From NCBI GenBank assembly GCA_013398015.1, contig VZRR01003271.1:53390-117389 (forward strand): 64,000 nucleotides of DNA, in the 5' to 3' direction. Numbering within the stretch: position 1 is the first letter of the stretch; every line of letters begins with the position of its first letter. Source of the stretch: Oreocharis arfaki (lineage: Eukaryota > Chordata > Aves > Passeriformes > Paramythiidae). A program made the translations under genes and the position numbers. Shown piece after piece: positions 37,156 through 46,847 of the stretch. Under the pieces are notes generated by a model. That model saw only the letters and a program-made list of their open reading frames with translations, was not told the origin of the DNA and searched no databases.

Positions 37156-39291
37156 ATGCACTTAAAGCCATATCTCAAGTTACAGAAGAAAGAGCGATCC
37201 CCAGAAATAAGCCAGGATTCCCTGCGAGGCCACCAGGGACCAGCACAAGGAGAAAAATACACCAACTGCACCAAACTGAGCGTTTTCCCAAAACCCTCCC
37301 TCGTGACTCCATCTCAAAAGCTTCTGGGGATTATTTATCCAAATACTATGTGCAATATGAACGGGAAAGGCCCAGCGGATGGTCCAAGTGCAAGGGAGAA
37401 GAAGAACGCCCTGTCTGCCACGATCCACCAGGGAGAAGAAGGGGAAGGGCCGCTGGATGTCTGGGCCGTGGTGAAACCTGGCAACACCAAGGAGAAAATC
37501 GCCTTCTTCGCAGCCCAGCAGTGCAGCAGCAGCACCCGCGTGGGCTCCATGAAAATCAAGAGCACGTGGGACATCGACGGGAGAACGGCCAAGCGCAGGA
37601 AAAAATCGGTGGATCTTAAAAAAGCCAAAATTCAGCTGGAAAGAATGAGGGAGGCGAACGCCAGGTGCTCCCAGCCGGAGCCTTTCGCCTGCGGCATCGA
37701 GCACTGCTCGGTGCACTTCGGCAGCGACGGCGGAGAGGGCGCGTTCCCGGGCCGCTCGCTGTCGGTCATCGAGATGGTGGCGTTCCTGGAGCAGCGGGCG
37801 AGCGCCCTGCTGGTGGACTGTGCCAAGACCTGCACGGCCGCCTCTGCCACCAGGCTGAGCGCCCAGCCCAAGGCCGCCCCGCCCGGCTCCGACCCCTTCT
37901 CCTCGGCCGGGCCGTGCGAGGCGCACGCGGAGCGGGGCCCCGGCGAGCCCCAGGGCGAGCCCGTGCGCGTGCTGGACATGGTGGCCAAGCTGGAGTCCGA
38001 GTGCCTGAGGCGGCAGAGCGAGCGCGAGGCCGGGAGCCTCTCCCGGAACAACAGCTTCCGCAGGAACGTCGGCAGGGTGCTCCTGGCCAGCGGCACCCAG
38101 CCCGAGGGAGAGGTGGGGAAGGGGGTCCCGGCTCAGCGGGATGGCCTGGGGGAGGCGGGGGTGGCAGAGGCTGGATACGGAGGTCGCTGCGGTCCTCTGG
38201 GCGACACCGAGCTGTGGGATGGCGCTGCCTCTGCCCAGCAGCCGTTTCCTTCGGGGCTGGATACCCGGGTGGGGAATGTGAATTCGGGACTTGCCCACGC
38301 GGTGTTGGCGATGACAGCTGGCAGGAGTGACACTGGAACGCGGATTGAGCCTCCCAGGGCTCTGCTGTCCCCGTGTCCAGCCGCTGCCAGGCTGCCACCG
38401 GATCCCTTGCAGAGCAAGAACGCGACTGTTGATTGTACGTCGAAAGAGCCTGTAATGTTCCCAAAGCATCCTGCTAGGAAGGAGCCCTTATGCATCAGTA
38501 TATCAGTCACCAAGACAGAGAAAGGGTGCAGGAAGGAGAAGCTCTCCAGCTCCAGTTCTGGTGAGGATTCGCTCCCAGGGAGGCTGTTTTTCCTCCAGGG
38601 TGAGCAGCCTGCTGCTCACGAGCAGCAGCCACGGCGGGAGAATACCCAGGAGAAGCCAGAGGAAGTAGCCCAAAACGAGGATGAGGATGCTCTGGCATCT
38701 GGTAGATCGTGTGTCAGAAGCAGTGTCCCTACAGAGCCATCGGCCCCTTCTGTCCCTCCCACAGAAGGGGCTTTGCAAGTACTTGATGCTTCCTGCCTAA
38801 AGCGGCAGGTTTCGCATGACTTTCTGGAGACCAGGTTTAAAATCCAGCAGCTTTTGGAGCCTCAGCAGTACATGGCCTTCTTGCCTCACCACATCATCGT
38901 GAAGATCTTTGGATTGCTTCCCACCAGGAGCCTGGTTGCCCTAAAATGCACTTGCTACTACTTCAAATTCATCATCGAGTACTACAACATCAGGCCGGCG
39001 GACTCGCGCTGGGTGCGCGACCCCCGCTACCGGGAAGACCCTTGCAAGCAGTGCAAGAAGAAATACGTGAAGGGGGACGTGTCCCTGTGCCGGTGGCATC
39101 CCAAGCCCTACTGCCAGGCTCTGCCCTACGGGCCTGGCTACTGGATGTGCTGCCACCGCTCCCAGAAGGGCATCCCGGGCTGTAAGCTGGGTCTCCACGA
39201 CAATCACTGGGTCCCCGCCTGCCACAGCTTTAACCGCGCGATCCATAAGAAAACCCGAGGAGCGGGAGCAGAGGTGGAAGAGGAATATTAG
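37156..39291 (+). CDS. FBXO34: F-box only protein 34
   Basis: A 711-aa protein, the same length as human FBXO34 as I know it, in one uninterrupted exon. It is a predicted substrate receptor of an SCF (SKP1-CUL1-F-box) E3 ubiquitin ligase; its substrates are not evident from sequence. The start Met (37156, MHLKPY) lies ten bases after a strong splice acceptor and matches the human N-terminus. Conserved blocks are 'SATIHQGE...GPLDVWAVVKPGNTKEKIAFF' (about residues 90-120), a basic nuclear-localisation-like KRRKK at 146-150, 'EPFACGIEHCSVH' and 'RVLDMVAKLESECL' mid-protein, and an F-box at about 573-614 (MAFLPHHIIVKIFGLLP, SLVALKCTC). A Cys/His-rich C-terminal domain follows (C630xxC633, C645xxH648, WMCCH, GC..GLHDNHW), shared with FBXO46. 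The middle (about 260-560) is divergent and probably disordered. Codons at 37650-38150 are markedly GC-rich. It ends TAG at 39289-39291. Confidence 0.97.
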   Translation: MHLKPYLKLQKKERSPEISQDSLRGHQGPAQGEKYTNCTKLSVFPKPSLVTPSQKLLGIIYPNTMCNMNGKGPADGPSAREKKNALSATIHQGEEGEGPLDVWAVVKPGNTKEKIAFFAAQQCSSSTRVGSMKIKSTWDIDGRTAKRRKKSVDLKKAKIQLERMREANARCSQPEPFACGIEHCSVHFGSDGGEGAFPGRSLSVIEMVAFLEQRASALLVDCAKTCTAASATRLSAQPKAAPPGSDPFSSAGPCEAHAERGPGEPQGEPVRVLDMVAKLESECLRRQSEREAGSLSRNNSFRRNVGRVLLASGTQPEGEVGKGVPAQRDGLGEAGVAEAGYGGRCGPLGDTELWDGAASAQQPFPSGLDTRVGNVNSGLAHAVLAMTAGRSDTGTRIEPPRALLSPCPAAARLPPDPLQSKNATVDCTSKEPVMFPKHPARKEPLCISISVTKTEKGCRKEKLSSSSSGEDSLPGRLFFLQGEQPAAHEQQPRRENTQEKPEEVAQNEDEDALASGRSCVRSSVPTEPSAPSVPPTEGALQVLDASCLKRQVSHDFLETRFKIQQLLEPQQYMAFLPHHIIVKIFGLLPTRSLVALKCTCYYFKFIIEYYNIRPADSRWVRDPRYREDPCKQCKKKYVKGDVSLCRWHPKPYCQALPYGPGYWMCCHRSQKGIPGCKLGLHDNHWVPACHSFNRAIHKKTRGAGAEVEEEY

Positions 39292-39368
39292 TGCACAAAC
39301 ACTTTCCTGCAAGATTGTCTGGGGGAGGAGGAGGAGGAGGAGATTCTCATGCCTTGTGCTGTTTACAG

Positions 39369-39516
39369 TGTATATAATTGTCGTGGTTTTTTTTTTTTTT
39401 TTTCCACAGGGCTATGAAACTGCATATACTCAAACACAAGAGCCTTTACCTTTTAGATTAAAAGAGAGCTTTTAGTCCATCTCTGTAAATAACACTATAA
39501 AAACTAATTGTACATA
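39369..39516 (+). promoter_or_regulatory. FBXO34: Cluster of three Pumilio response elements
   Basis: The Pumilio consensus TGTANATA occurs perfectly at 39369-39376 (TGTATATA), 39484-39491 (TGTAAATA) and 39509-39516 (TGTACATA). A near match TGTATATC lies at about 39618. The motifs are on the transcribed strand of the FBXO34 3' UTR. PUM1/2 binding would destabilise or repress the mRNA. Confidence 0.6.
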
Positions 39517-39873
39517 CAGAGTCTACAGCTGGCTGAACAAGGTAACCCCTACAATGCAGCTCTCCCGGTGTTGCGGCTATAGGTGTGCGTGTTTTTAAGT
39601 GTCTTGTTTCAAAAATCTGTATATCCTGTATAATATATGAATGTTTCTGAGAAGGAAACTCTAAATAGGTAAAGGTCAACTTGTTTAAAGAAGCTGCAGA
39701 CGACTTAACTGGACAACCTGAAGCTTAGACTATAGAACAGATCCATTATAGTAGCGTGGCAGTGGATTAAAAAAAAAAAAAGAGAGGAATATTATTGTAT
39801 AGTCAGAATATAAAAAAAGTTCTTGTCTACCTTACCCATGTTGTCTGGTTGGGTTTTTTTTTTTTTTTACATA

Positions 39874-39879
39874 AATAAA
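39874..39879 (+). terminator. FBXO34: Poly(A) signal AATAAA (proximal)
   Basis: Canonical hexamer following a T tract in the FBXO34 3' UTR. The downstream GU content is weaker than for the distal signal. Confidence 0.55.
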
Positions 39880-39934
39880 ATGTGCATTCTAGATCTGCCT
39901 TACCAGACTTTATCTTGTAAGACTTTTGCCCCAG

Positions 39935-39940
39935 AATAAA
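39935..39940 (+). terminator. FBXO34: Poly(A) signal AATAAA (main candidate)
   Basis: Canonical hexamer followed by a GT-rich element ('TTGGTGCTGTGCTGTAG', about 39967-39983). Cleavage is expected around 39955. Confidence 0.75.
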
Positions 39941-39957
39941 AATGCTGTAAAACACGT

Positions 39958-42529
39958 GGCAGAAACTTGGTGCTGTGCTGTAGTTCAGACGTGCAGTGTG
40001 CTTTCTCTAGCAAACCTGTCCTTCCACTAACAACGAAACAAAAAAAACCCCCAAATCTCTACTACTTGGAGAACTCTCTGCTGTAACATTCACAGATTCC
40101 AGCTTTTTTTCCTTTCCTTCCTGCGCACCCTGCGTGCAGCAGAGGCTCCTTTCATCGGGAATTCTGGTGCGAGGTGTGTAAAGCTTGCAAAAACAGGCAC
40201 GTTCTGATCATCCTGCTTCTTGTGTGGGCACTGTCCTGTTCCCTGGATGCCCGAGGACGGAGTGTGAGTCCAGCAGGATCAGTGTGGAGTTGCCTTGGCT
40301 CTGTGCTGTGCTGGAAGCTTTCCTCTCTGCTCTCTATGGAGTTTTTCCCTCGTGAGAAGAATCCCTGCAGTGCTTTGCCCTGCTCTGCTGCAGCCCCTGG
40401 CCTCTCATCCCGCTGCTGTGAGTCGGCGCTTCCCGGGGCCATCGCGGAGGTTTGTGTCGGGTGCGCGGCGATTCCTCACGCTCGGAATGGGAGCGGAGAA
40501 TTTCCCTGGATCCATTCCAGACCTCAGCCTCCCGTTACACCCCTCTGAGGGCAGATGGTTTGGAAGTCTGGGAATGGACCCTGGCCAGAGCAGCAGCCGT
40601 GTCCAGCTCAGGCCGGGGAGCAGCAGCCGCTTGCCAGGGAGCCAAGCAGAGCGTGGCAGCCGTGCCTTCGCCCTGGCCACGTCCCTTCTGTCCCCCCACT
40701 TGGTGCTGTTGCTGCTTCTCTGCCCCTTCTCAGGGCACGGATGGACTCCTGGCTCTCACCATTCCGGCTGGAGCAGCCAAAATCTCTGACCTGGCGCAAG
40801 AAGAGCCGGTGCCGCCTTCCCGTGGGGCTCACCTTGGGCCTTCCTCTGCCCTGCCAACCCCAGGGAGCAGCTGGAAAGGGCAGGGATGGCTTGGCCCTGC
40901 ACCTGGCTCATCCTCTTCTCTGTCCTTAGGTGCTGGAGCAGGAAGGTGTGGAAAACTGCTGGCTGTGGGGGCCAGGCTGAGCCGCCCACCCCCACCTGCC
41001 CTGGGATCACAGGGAGTGACTCCCTGGTTTTGGAGCATGAGGAGGACAAAAGAGGGTTTGAAGGCAGGTGCTTTTGTTCTTTCCTTTAGCAGCGAGAGGA
41101 GGAAAATCGAGCTCTGGCAGCCTGAAATGTGGGTTTGGTGAGCTCAGGCCTTACAGGGAGGTTTAAAGGATGTGCTGGTTTTATTTTTTGCCTTCACCTG
41201 CTCCTGCCAACCCTCCTGGGTGTCAGCAACCCCTCCCGGAGCTGCTCGGCCTCCCTGCACTGCAGACATGATGACAGCCAGGAGGAATGAAATTAGGAAT
41301 CTAAAAGAAGGGTGCGGCCGCCTGGTAATCGGCTGGGAAGAGGGAGAGGGAAAGCAGGATCCCTCCTTAACCCCTGACTTCATCCTCTAACGGGGCGCAG
41401 GCTTCACCCAAACTTCCCTCTGCTCCCCCGGCTGCGCCCGGACCAGCGGCAAAACAACTTCCAGGCTGTTGTTTTGCCGAAGCCATCGGCATCAAAGGCC
41501 TTCAGCTTCGTTTTGGTTAGGGGCAGAGGGAGAGAAGCTGCTTTCCTGCCCCCCCATCCTGCCCACGACTCTGGAAAACTTGAGGCTGACAGCAGCGAGG
41601 AAAGTCCCTGCGAGGCTGGAGTGGAGCGGCTGAGGAAAATATTTGTAATTAGATAAGGGGCCAGTGAGGTCATTTTATTTGGAACAGGGTGTGAGATTTT
41701 GGTCACCTTTGCTGAACAAGGGGGAAAACGAGGATAAAATAATATCATGAGGCTATTTTGTTCTTGGAGCAGGTAAAGCCAGAGGACAACTTGGTACCTA
41801 CCCTACCCCATCCCTGCCCTGCCCCCAGGCTGGCTGGGGAGCGTGGGCTGGTTTATACATCATTTATTACGTTGTCTGCCGGAACTGTCCCTCCTGCACA
41901 GCATTGCTGTTAAAAATTGTTTCACAGAGCAAGCTTTTGCATCCAGAAGTGGGTTGGTTCCCAGTGTTGCCGTGCTGAGCTGCCTGCAGGCTTTTTTTCC
42001 CCCTGTAACGTTGTAAAATGCAGATATTCTGTTTCCTTAAGGGATGGTTGAGGGAGAAGCCATGGTCTGATGAATGTTGGGGTTTTTTTTTCCTAAGAAG
42101 CAATTAAAAAAAAAAAATCCAGTATTGGATTTACAAAGTTCAGTGTTTAGAACTGAGGACGAAGGACTGCACCATGTACTTGACTTCCCTGCCCGGGAGC
42201 ATTTGGAGTGTCTGGACTGAATTTCCAGATAGGCCTGCAAAGAAGTTGTAATAACATTTCCATTGTCCATAAGCTTCCAGTTTTCATCAAGCTCTGGGGC
42301 TCTCCTGGCATGGACACCACTGAGAAAGCTGCCTGTGGCTGAGGCTTGCGGTTGGGCTCTTGCTCCATCCTGGCTGTTTCTGCAGCAGCTTTTCCCTTTG
42401 CTGGGCCCTGTTCCCTGTGGGGAAATCCTGGGATGCTGCAGCAGAGCTCAGTTCCTTGTGTTGGACCCAGGTCCCCTCCTGCAGCATCTGCCCCTGTGCC
42501 AGCCCCTGGAGCTGTCGGTGGGGCCATGG
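39958..42529. other. Intergenic region between convergent FBXO34 and ATG14
   Basis: GC-richer than the intron, with overlapping open frames on both strands (for example 40452-41141) that show no domain. Open frames on all strands argue for low stop density, not a gene. A strong inverted repeat lies at 41447-41479. Nothing else is recognised. Confidence 0.5.
41447..41479. repeat. Perfect 12-bp inverted repeat with 9-base loop
   Basis: Arm CGGCAAAACAAC (41447-41458), loop TTCCAGGCT, arm GTTGTTTTGCCG (41468-41479). It would form a stable hairpin in either strand's RNA. There is no typical T-run terminator context, and vertebrate Pol II does not need one. Confidence 0.75.
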
Positions 42530-42945
42530 AGCTGCTCCAGGGCTGGAGCCCCTCTGCTCTGGAGCCGGGCTGGGAGAGCTGGGGGTGTTCATCTGGAGAA
42601 GAGAAGGCTCCAGGGAGAGCTCAGAGCCCCTTGCAGGGCCTAAAGGGGCTCCAGGAGAGCAGGAGAGGGACTGAGGACAAGGCATAGAGTGACAGGGCAA
42701 GAGGGAATGGCTTCCCACTGCCAAAGGGCAGGGATGGATGGGATATTGGGAAGGAATTCTCTGTGAGGGGGAGGAGGCCCTGGCAAAGGGTGCCCAGAGA
42801 ACCTGGCTGCCCCATCCCTGGCAGTGTCCAAGGCTAAGTTGGACGGGGCTGGGAGCAACCTGGGATAGTGGAAGGTGTCCCTGCCCATGGCACAGGTTGG
42901 AATGAAGTGATTTTTCCCTTCCAACCCAAACCATTCTGTGATTTC
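42530..42945 (+). mobile_element. CR1 LINE 3' fragment (~415 bp)
   Basis: Sense CR1: 'CCCCTCTGCTCTGGAGCC', 'GAGAAGAGAAGGCTCCAGGG', 'GGTGCCCAGAGAACCTGGC', 'GGCAGTGTCCAAGGC', 'GGGAGCAACCTGGGATAG', 'CTTCCAACCCAAACCATTC'. It lies in the intergenic region about 1 kb from the ATG14 poly(A) site. Confidence 0.92.
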
Positions 42946-43934
42946 ACTCCTGCACAAAACTGCACTGACAGATCCAGCCTGTGTCTCGACTCCCACTTCC
43001 TGCACGGTGGAAATGGTGCTGAAGCCTCACCCGGGGCTGTTTCTCCTTCCCACCTGCCCTTGGCTGGTCCAGGCAGTCCTGGTGCAGGGATAGGACTCGG
43101 GGCATTACCAGGCTGCTCTCCTGCCACAAACCAGAGTGGGCAGAGGACAAAAGCTCCTGCTGCTGGTCCTGCTTAAGCAGAACATTCTGTCTGCACGAGC
43201 TGAGCTCGGCCCCAGGCTTTGCTTTGCCCGTGGCCATGACCTGACTGTGCTGGGACCGGGGCCATGAACTGCCCCAGCTCTGTGTGCAGGAGCCCCAGGT
43301 GGCTGCTGCTCCCACTCCTGAGTGTCCAACAGCCAGGAATCACAGGGCCATCAGCCCTCCCCAGCAGATGTGTCACAAAAAATGGAGTGGGAGGGGTTGT
43401 GTCTCCTCCATCGCCCAGCAGCCTGTGACCCGTGGGCTGCCAGGCCACCAGGGCCCGTGGGCAGAGCCTGCTCGGCCCTTTCCCATCCCTGCAGCTCTGA
43501 CACTGCTTCACTTTAATTAAACTCCAAACTTCAAGAGACACCTTCTTGCATCCTGAAACGACCTTGTACCGAGGAGCCCTTTGCATGCAGAAGGAATCCA
43601 CCACCTGCAGAAACAGCACCAGGCACAGGAGCAGCCCCGAGCCAGGCGCACCCGAGAGGTTTCTCCGTTTACATGAACATAGAGGGGTGTGTGTGTGTGT
43701 GTGTGTGTGTGTTGTGCAGGACTCCACCCCCTGCTCCCATGGAGATGCAGTTATTTTATGTAAGAGTATTTTTTTAGAATGGGTATTGCTTGTTCCACCG
43801 CTGTACCACTGATTGCACTGTAACAGGTCTGGTCCCTGTGATGCTTTGAAGGCTGGAAATTCTTGTGTACTTTGCCCGGCACGGTGAAAAACAAACCACA
43901 CAGAAGTAACAGTCATAAATATACAACTTTAAAA
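42946..43934. other. Intergenic, downstream of both genes
   Basis: No gene seen. It contains a (GT)n microsatellite. The right edge is GT-rich on the - strand, fitting the downstream element of the ATG14 poly(A) site. Confidence 0.55.
43686..43712. repeat. (GT)n microsatellite
   Basis: About thirteen uninterrupted GT dinucleotides in intergenic DNA. Confidence 0.92.
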
Positions 43935-43951
43935 AAAATTACTGTTAAAGA

Positions 43952-43957
43952 TTTATT
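43952..43957 (-). terminator. ATG14: ATG14 poly(A) signal (AATAAA on - strand)
   Basis: TTTATT on + is AATAAA in the ATG14 transcript. The sequence that follows on - is GT-rich ('TTCTGTGTGGTTTGTTTTT', about 43908-43890), as expected downstream of a cleavage site near 43935. Confidence 0.75.
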
Positions 43958-43967
43958 GCAATAATAC

Positions 43968-43973
43968 AATAAA
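43968..43973 (+). terminator. Opposed AATAAA on the + strand
   Basis: Ten bases to the right of the ATG14 signal, a + strand AATAAA faces it. It could catch read-through from FBXO34 4 kb upstream. Its downstream region is A/CA-rich, not GT-rich, so function is doubtful. Confidence 0.3.
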
Positions 43974-46138
43974 GTTTAGAAGAAAAAAAAAAACCAAAAC
44001 AAGAAAAACCAAACCAAACCATTTGTGTTTAGTTACATCTTAAGTCCGGAAGTTGCGAGAGAGGGGCCGCGAGTTTCCGCAGGTGACAGAGCCACCCCTG
44101 GGTGTCCCCCCCGAGACCCTGCACAGGCACCTGATTTTCGGCACAGGGCTGGGCCCCCAAAATCAGGCTCTTCCTTGGCAGCCCAAATTGGCCACCCCAG
44201 GTCACTGGTCATGACCAGAAGTCCCGGCCTGAACTGAAATTCCCGTGTTCATGCTACGCAGAATGTTGTGTAAACTCTCAGCTGGCTGCCTTCAAATCTC
44301 TATAATTACAGATATTCCTGCCCTCCCTCCCTCCCCACCCCCCCAGACAACCTGGAAAACGAATCCTGGTGATTGCACTCAAGGTTTGGACACACACAAT
44401 TCTTCCTCAGCTACACATGTGCAAAACACTTTTAAAAAAAAACCCACCACAACCTCGTGTTCTGTTACAAAAAAACGTTCCATGAAAAGCCCCACCCCGA
44501 CGCATTCGAGCACCCTCACGGTGCCCTCGTGCACTCTCAGAGCATGACAGGGTTGCAAATAAATTATTTTGGAAAACATGGATAGGAAGTATATGGCTTA
44601 TAGAAAAGTTATTGTGTTGGATTTTCTTTCCCTAAGTTCAGTGACAGTGCACGAAGCTGAGTCATGGCCTGACCTTCCGGGGCTCAAAGCACAAAGGCAG
44701 CAATGAAGAAGGGACTGAAATGCCTATTAAAAAACAACAACAAAAAAGGTATTTAGATGGCAGGGTCCAGTGCAAAATACCCGGGGAAGCAGAAGGGGCT
44801 GGGCTGTGAGCCCAGTTTCCAATACTGGCGTGTGCTGGTTGCTCAGAGCTGCGAGTGATAAAGTGCTGTGAGCCAGCAGAGCCCAAAGCCCCAGGCTGGG
44901 CCTGGCAGCGGGGCTGGGGGCACTGACCCCCATCGGGCTGCAGCAGTCCAGGGGCCTGGGCTGTTCTCCTAAAACAAACCCAACTCTCAGAGCAGAGGAG
45001 CGGGAGGAGCGGGGGTGGTGGTGTCTGACAACGTGCGCGGCGCTCGCGCCCAGTTAAGGGTCTTTGGTTTAAAAAAAAAAAAAGAAAGAAAGCAAAATTA
45101 AAAGAAGCTACTGACAACAGATGCCCAAGCTCAGGGCTAAAGAGAAGCAGCTGCCACGGAGGGGTGGGTGACACAATACTGAGCAGGGCCCCCGGGTGTC
45201 ACTGCCACACCTGGCTTCCCACTCCTCCTGGGTGGGGACGGAGGCAGCACTGGCCGGGCTGGAGAGGAACAGAGCAAACCACAAAACACCCTGTGAGGTG
45301 GCTGGGAAAGCCAGCCCTGGAGCTGGGATCAGGCTGGGACGTGGCCTCTGTGTCACTCAGCCCAGCCTTGCTGTGTCCCCACAAGCTGCGGGGCAGAAAT
45401 CCTCCCTCGAGGAGGAGGGCAGGAGGCTCTGACCTTGGCTGACCCCGTGGGGGAACTGTCCCAGCTCCAAATGTAAACGTTGGAAGCTCTGCTGAGCAAA
45501 CCACGCGAGAGGGCCCCGTCCTGCAAGGCAGAGGAAGAGGAGGAGCCCTTGCTCACCAAGTCACCTGTCAGCACCCACCTCCCGGGGCTCCACGAGCCAA
45601 AGAAACTTCTTGGCAGTCAGTAAACAACAAACCCCACCATGAACATAAAATAAAATAGGGTTAAAAACACATGTAGTGTGGAGAGCGTGTGACTTCACCA
45701 AACTGGCTTGAAAGGAGGTTTTCCTGATGCTAAAAAGCGGCAACATGGTGTGGTAACCGATGGGCATTATTGCAACAATGCAATTCTGTATCAGCATTGA
45801 ATGTGGGTCTAGCAAGAGAATGTCCAGTGTTTCTTTGGTGTATGGTAGTAAGAGTACAGAGCCTGTGTGCCTCAGACAGCACAACACAAAACTTCTACAC
45901 CTACCAGTGGAAACAGCATGAAACAAGCCAGTTTTCTATGGCAAAACTGGGTGAAGATTCACAACCAAATCTAAAACAAGAGCAATTTGCTGTGTGAATT
46001 CCCTGTCCATGCCGATTGTTTGTATTAAAAATATGGCAACAGAGATTAGAAAACATGTTAAAAATGCATAATTTTCATGTCCTGAATGAAAAAAATTTAG
46101 AAATACGCATTTTTGCATTATGCAAGACAGATTTAAAA

Positions 46139-46154
46139 CACACACACACACACA
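46139..46154. repeat. (CA)n microsatellite in ATG14 3' UTR
   Basis: About eight CA dinucleotides on +, read as (GT)n in the transcript. Confidence 0.85.
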
Positions 46155-46540
46155 AAGGAAAACCCTGTAAGGAGTTAAGAAAGTGGGAACTGCATTTGCA
46201 CCACTGTCCTGAGCAGCCTTCCCTGCGCCCATCCCGATCCAAACACTCCAAAATCTGTTTCTTCTTCAGAAAGTAGAGCTGGAGGTCGCTGGGTCCTTTC
46301 ACAATCCTCGATGCGGACAGAACCAAGACACAAAGCGCCCCCGCGGAATCCGTCGGGAGCACGGAGCTCATTTACAAAACGGGGCCGTCACAGTCATCTT
46401 GGGTCAATAAAAAGGTTTTCTCCGGTTTACAAAACGGAAGTCTGACCTCTCCTTTGTTCCAGGCACTACTTAACTGAATAGGTAAAGGTTGACTACAGCA
46501 CAGTCGGGGAGGGGTCCCTGGCACAGCTCCCGTGTGCCCG

Positions 46541-46847
46541 CTAGCGGTGCCCGGTGTAGGCCTTGAGCCACGAGGTGACCGAGGCGGCGGCGGACGAGAT
46601 CATCCCGCCCGCGCTGCTGCTGGCGATGGGCTGGGACGCCTGGGTGCTCTGGCTCTGCAGCATCTCCACGGGCTGCGAGGGGATGTCGCAGAACCTGGGG
46701 CTGGGCAGGTTCTCCCAGTCCGTGCCCAGGTCCGTCTCCTCGTCACTCACGTGCTCGTCGCCGCTCTCGTCCGTCTCGCCCGCCGCGCTCGGGTCCACGA
46801 ACTCCATGGAGTCCTCCAGGTCGGCGCTGATTTCGAAGGGGCCGGAC
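46541..46847 (-). CDS. ATG14: ATG14 exon 10 (last coding exon, residues 393-493)
   Basis: The acceptor CACCCCCAG precedes 46847. The first base completes Arg392. It encodes the acidic segment (DESGDEHVSDEETD), the LIR-type WENL and the BATS tail, with stop TAG at 46541-46543. Leu replaces the Phe I recall in the human SWFKAY helix. Confidence 0.97.

Larger units (their letters stand above)
39292..39957 (+). other. FBXO34: FBXO34 3' UTR
   Basis: About 660 bases from the stop codon to the probable cleavage site. It holds a (GGA)n run near 39325, a long T tract near 39388, three perfect Pumilio sites, and two poly(A) signals. No CR1 or other repeat interrupts it. Confidence 0.75.
43935..46540 (-). 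other. ATG14: ATG14 3' UTR (~2.6 kb)
   Basis: On the - strand, no poly(A) hexamer appears after the stop codon until AATAAA at 43952-43957, so the 3' UTR should be about 2.6 kb. That is a reasonable size, since mammalian ATG14 also has a long 3' UTR. No CR1 copy interrupts it, unlike the flanks, consistent with exon constraint. It includes a (CA)n run at 46139-46154. Confidence 0.65.

Noticed and set aside
37002..37619. 205-codon open frame overlapping the FBXO34 start in another frame
   Set aside because: It crosses the splice acceptor and has no domain. It is a shadow of the real CDS, relevant only as a possible upstream-frame continuation of the candidate exon at 13533.
37180..38469. 429-codon frame on the strand opposite FBXO34
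   Set aside because: It is a shadow in the GC-rich coding exon: Arg/Gly/His-rich, with no family signature and no splice or promoter context.
40452..41141. 229-codon frame downstream of FBXO34
   Set aside because: Overlapping frames are open on both strands, and there is no recognised domain and no sign of a gene after the FBXO34 poly(A) site.
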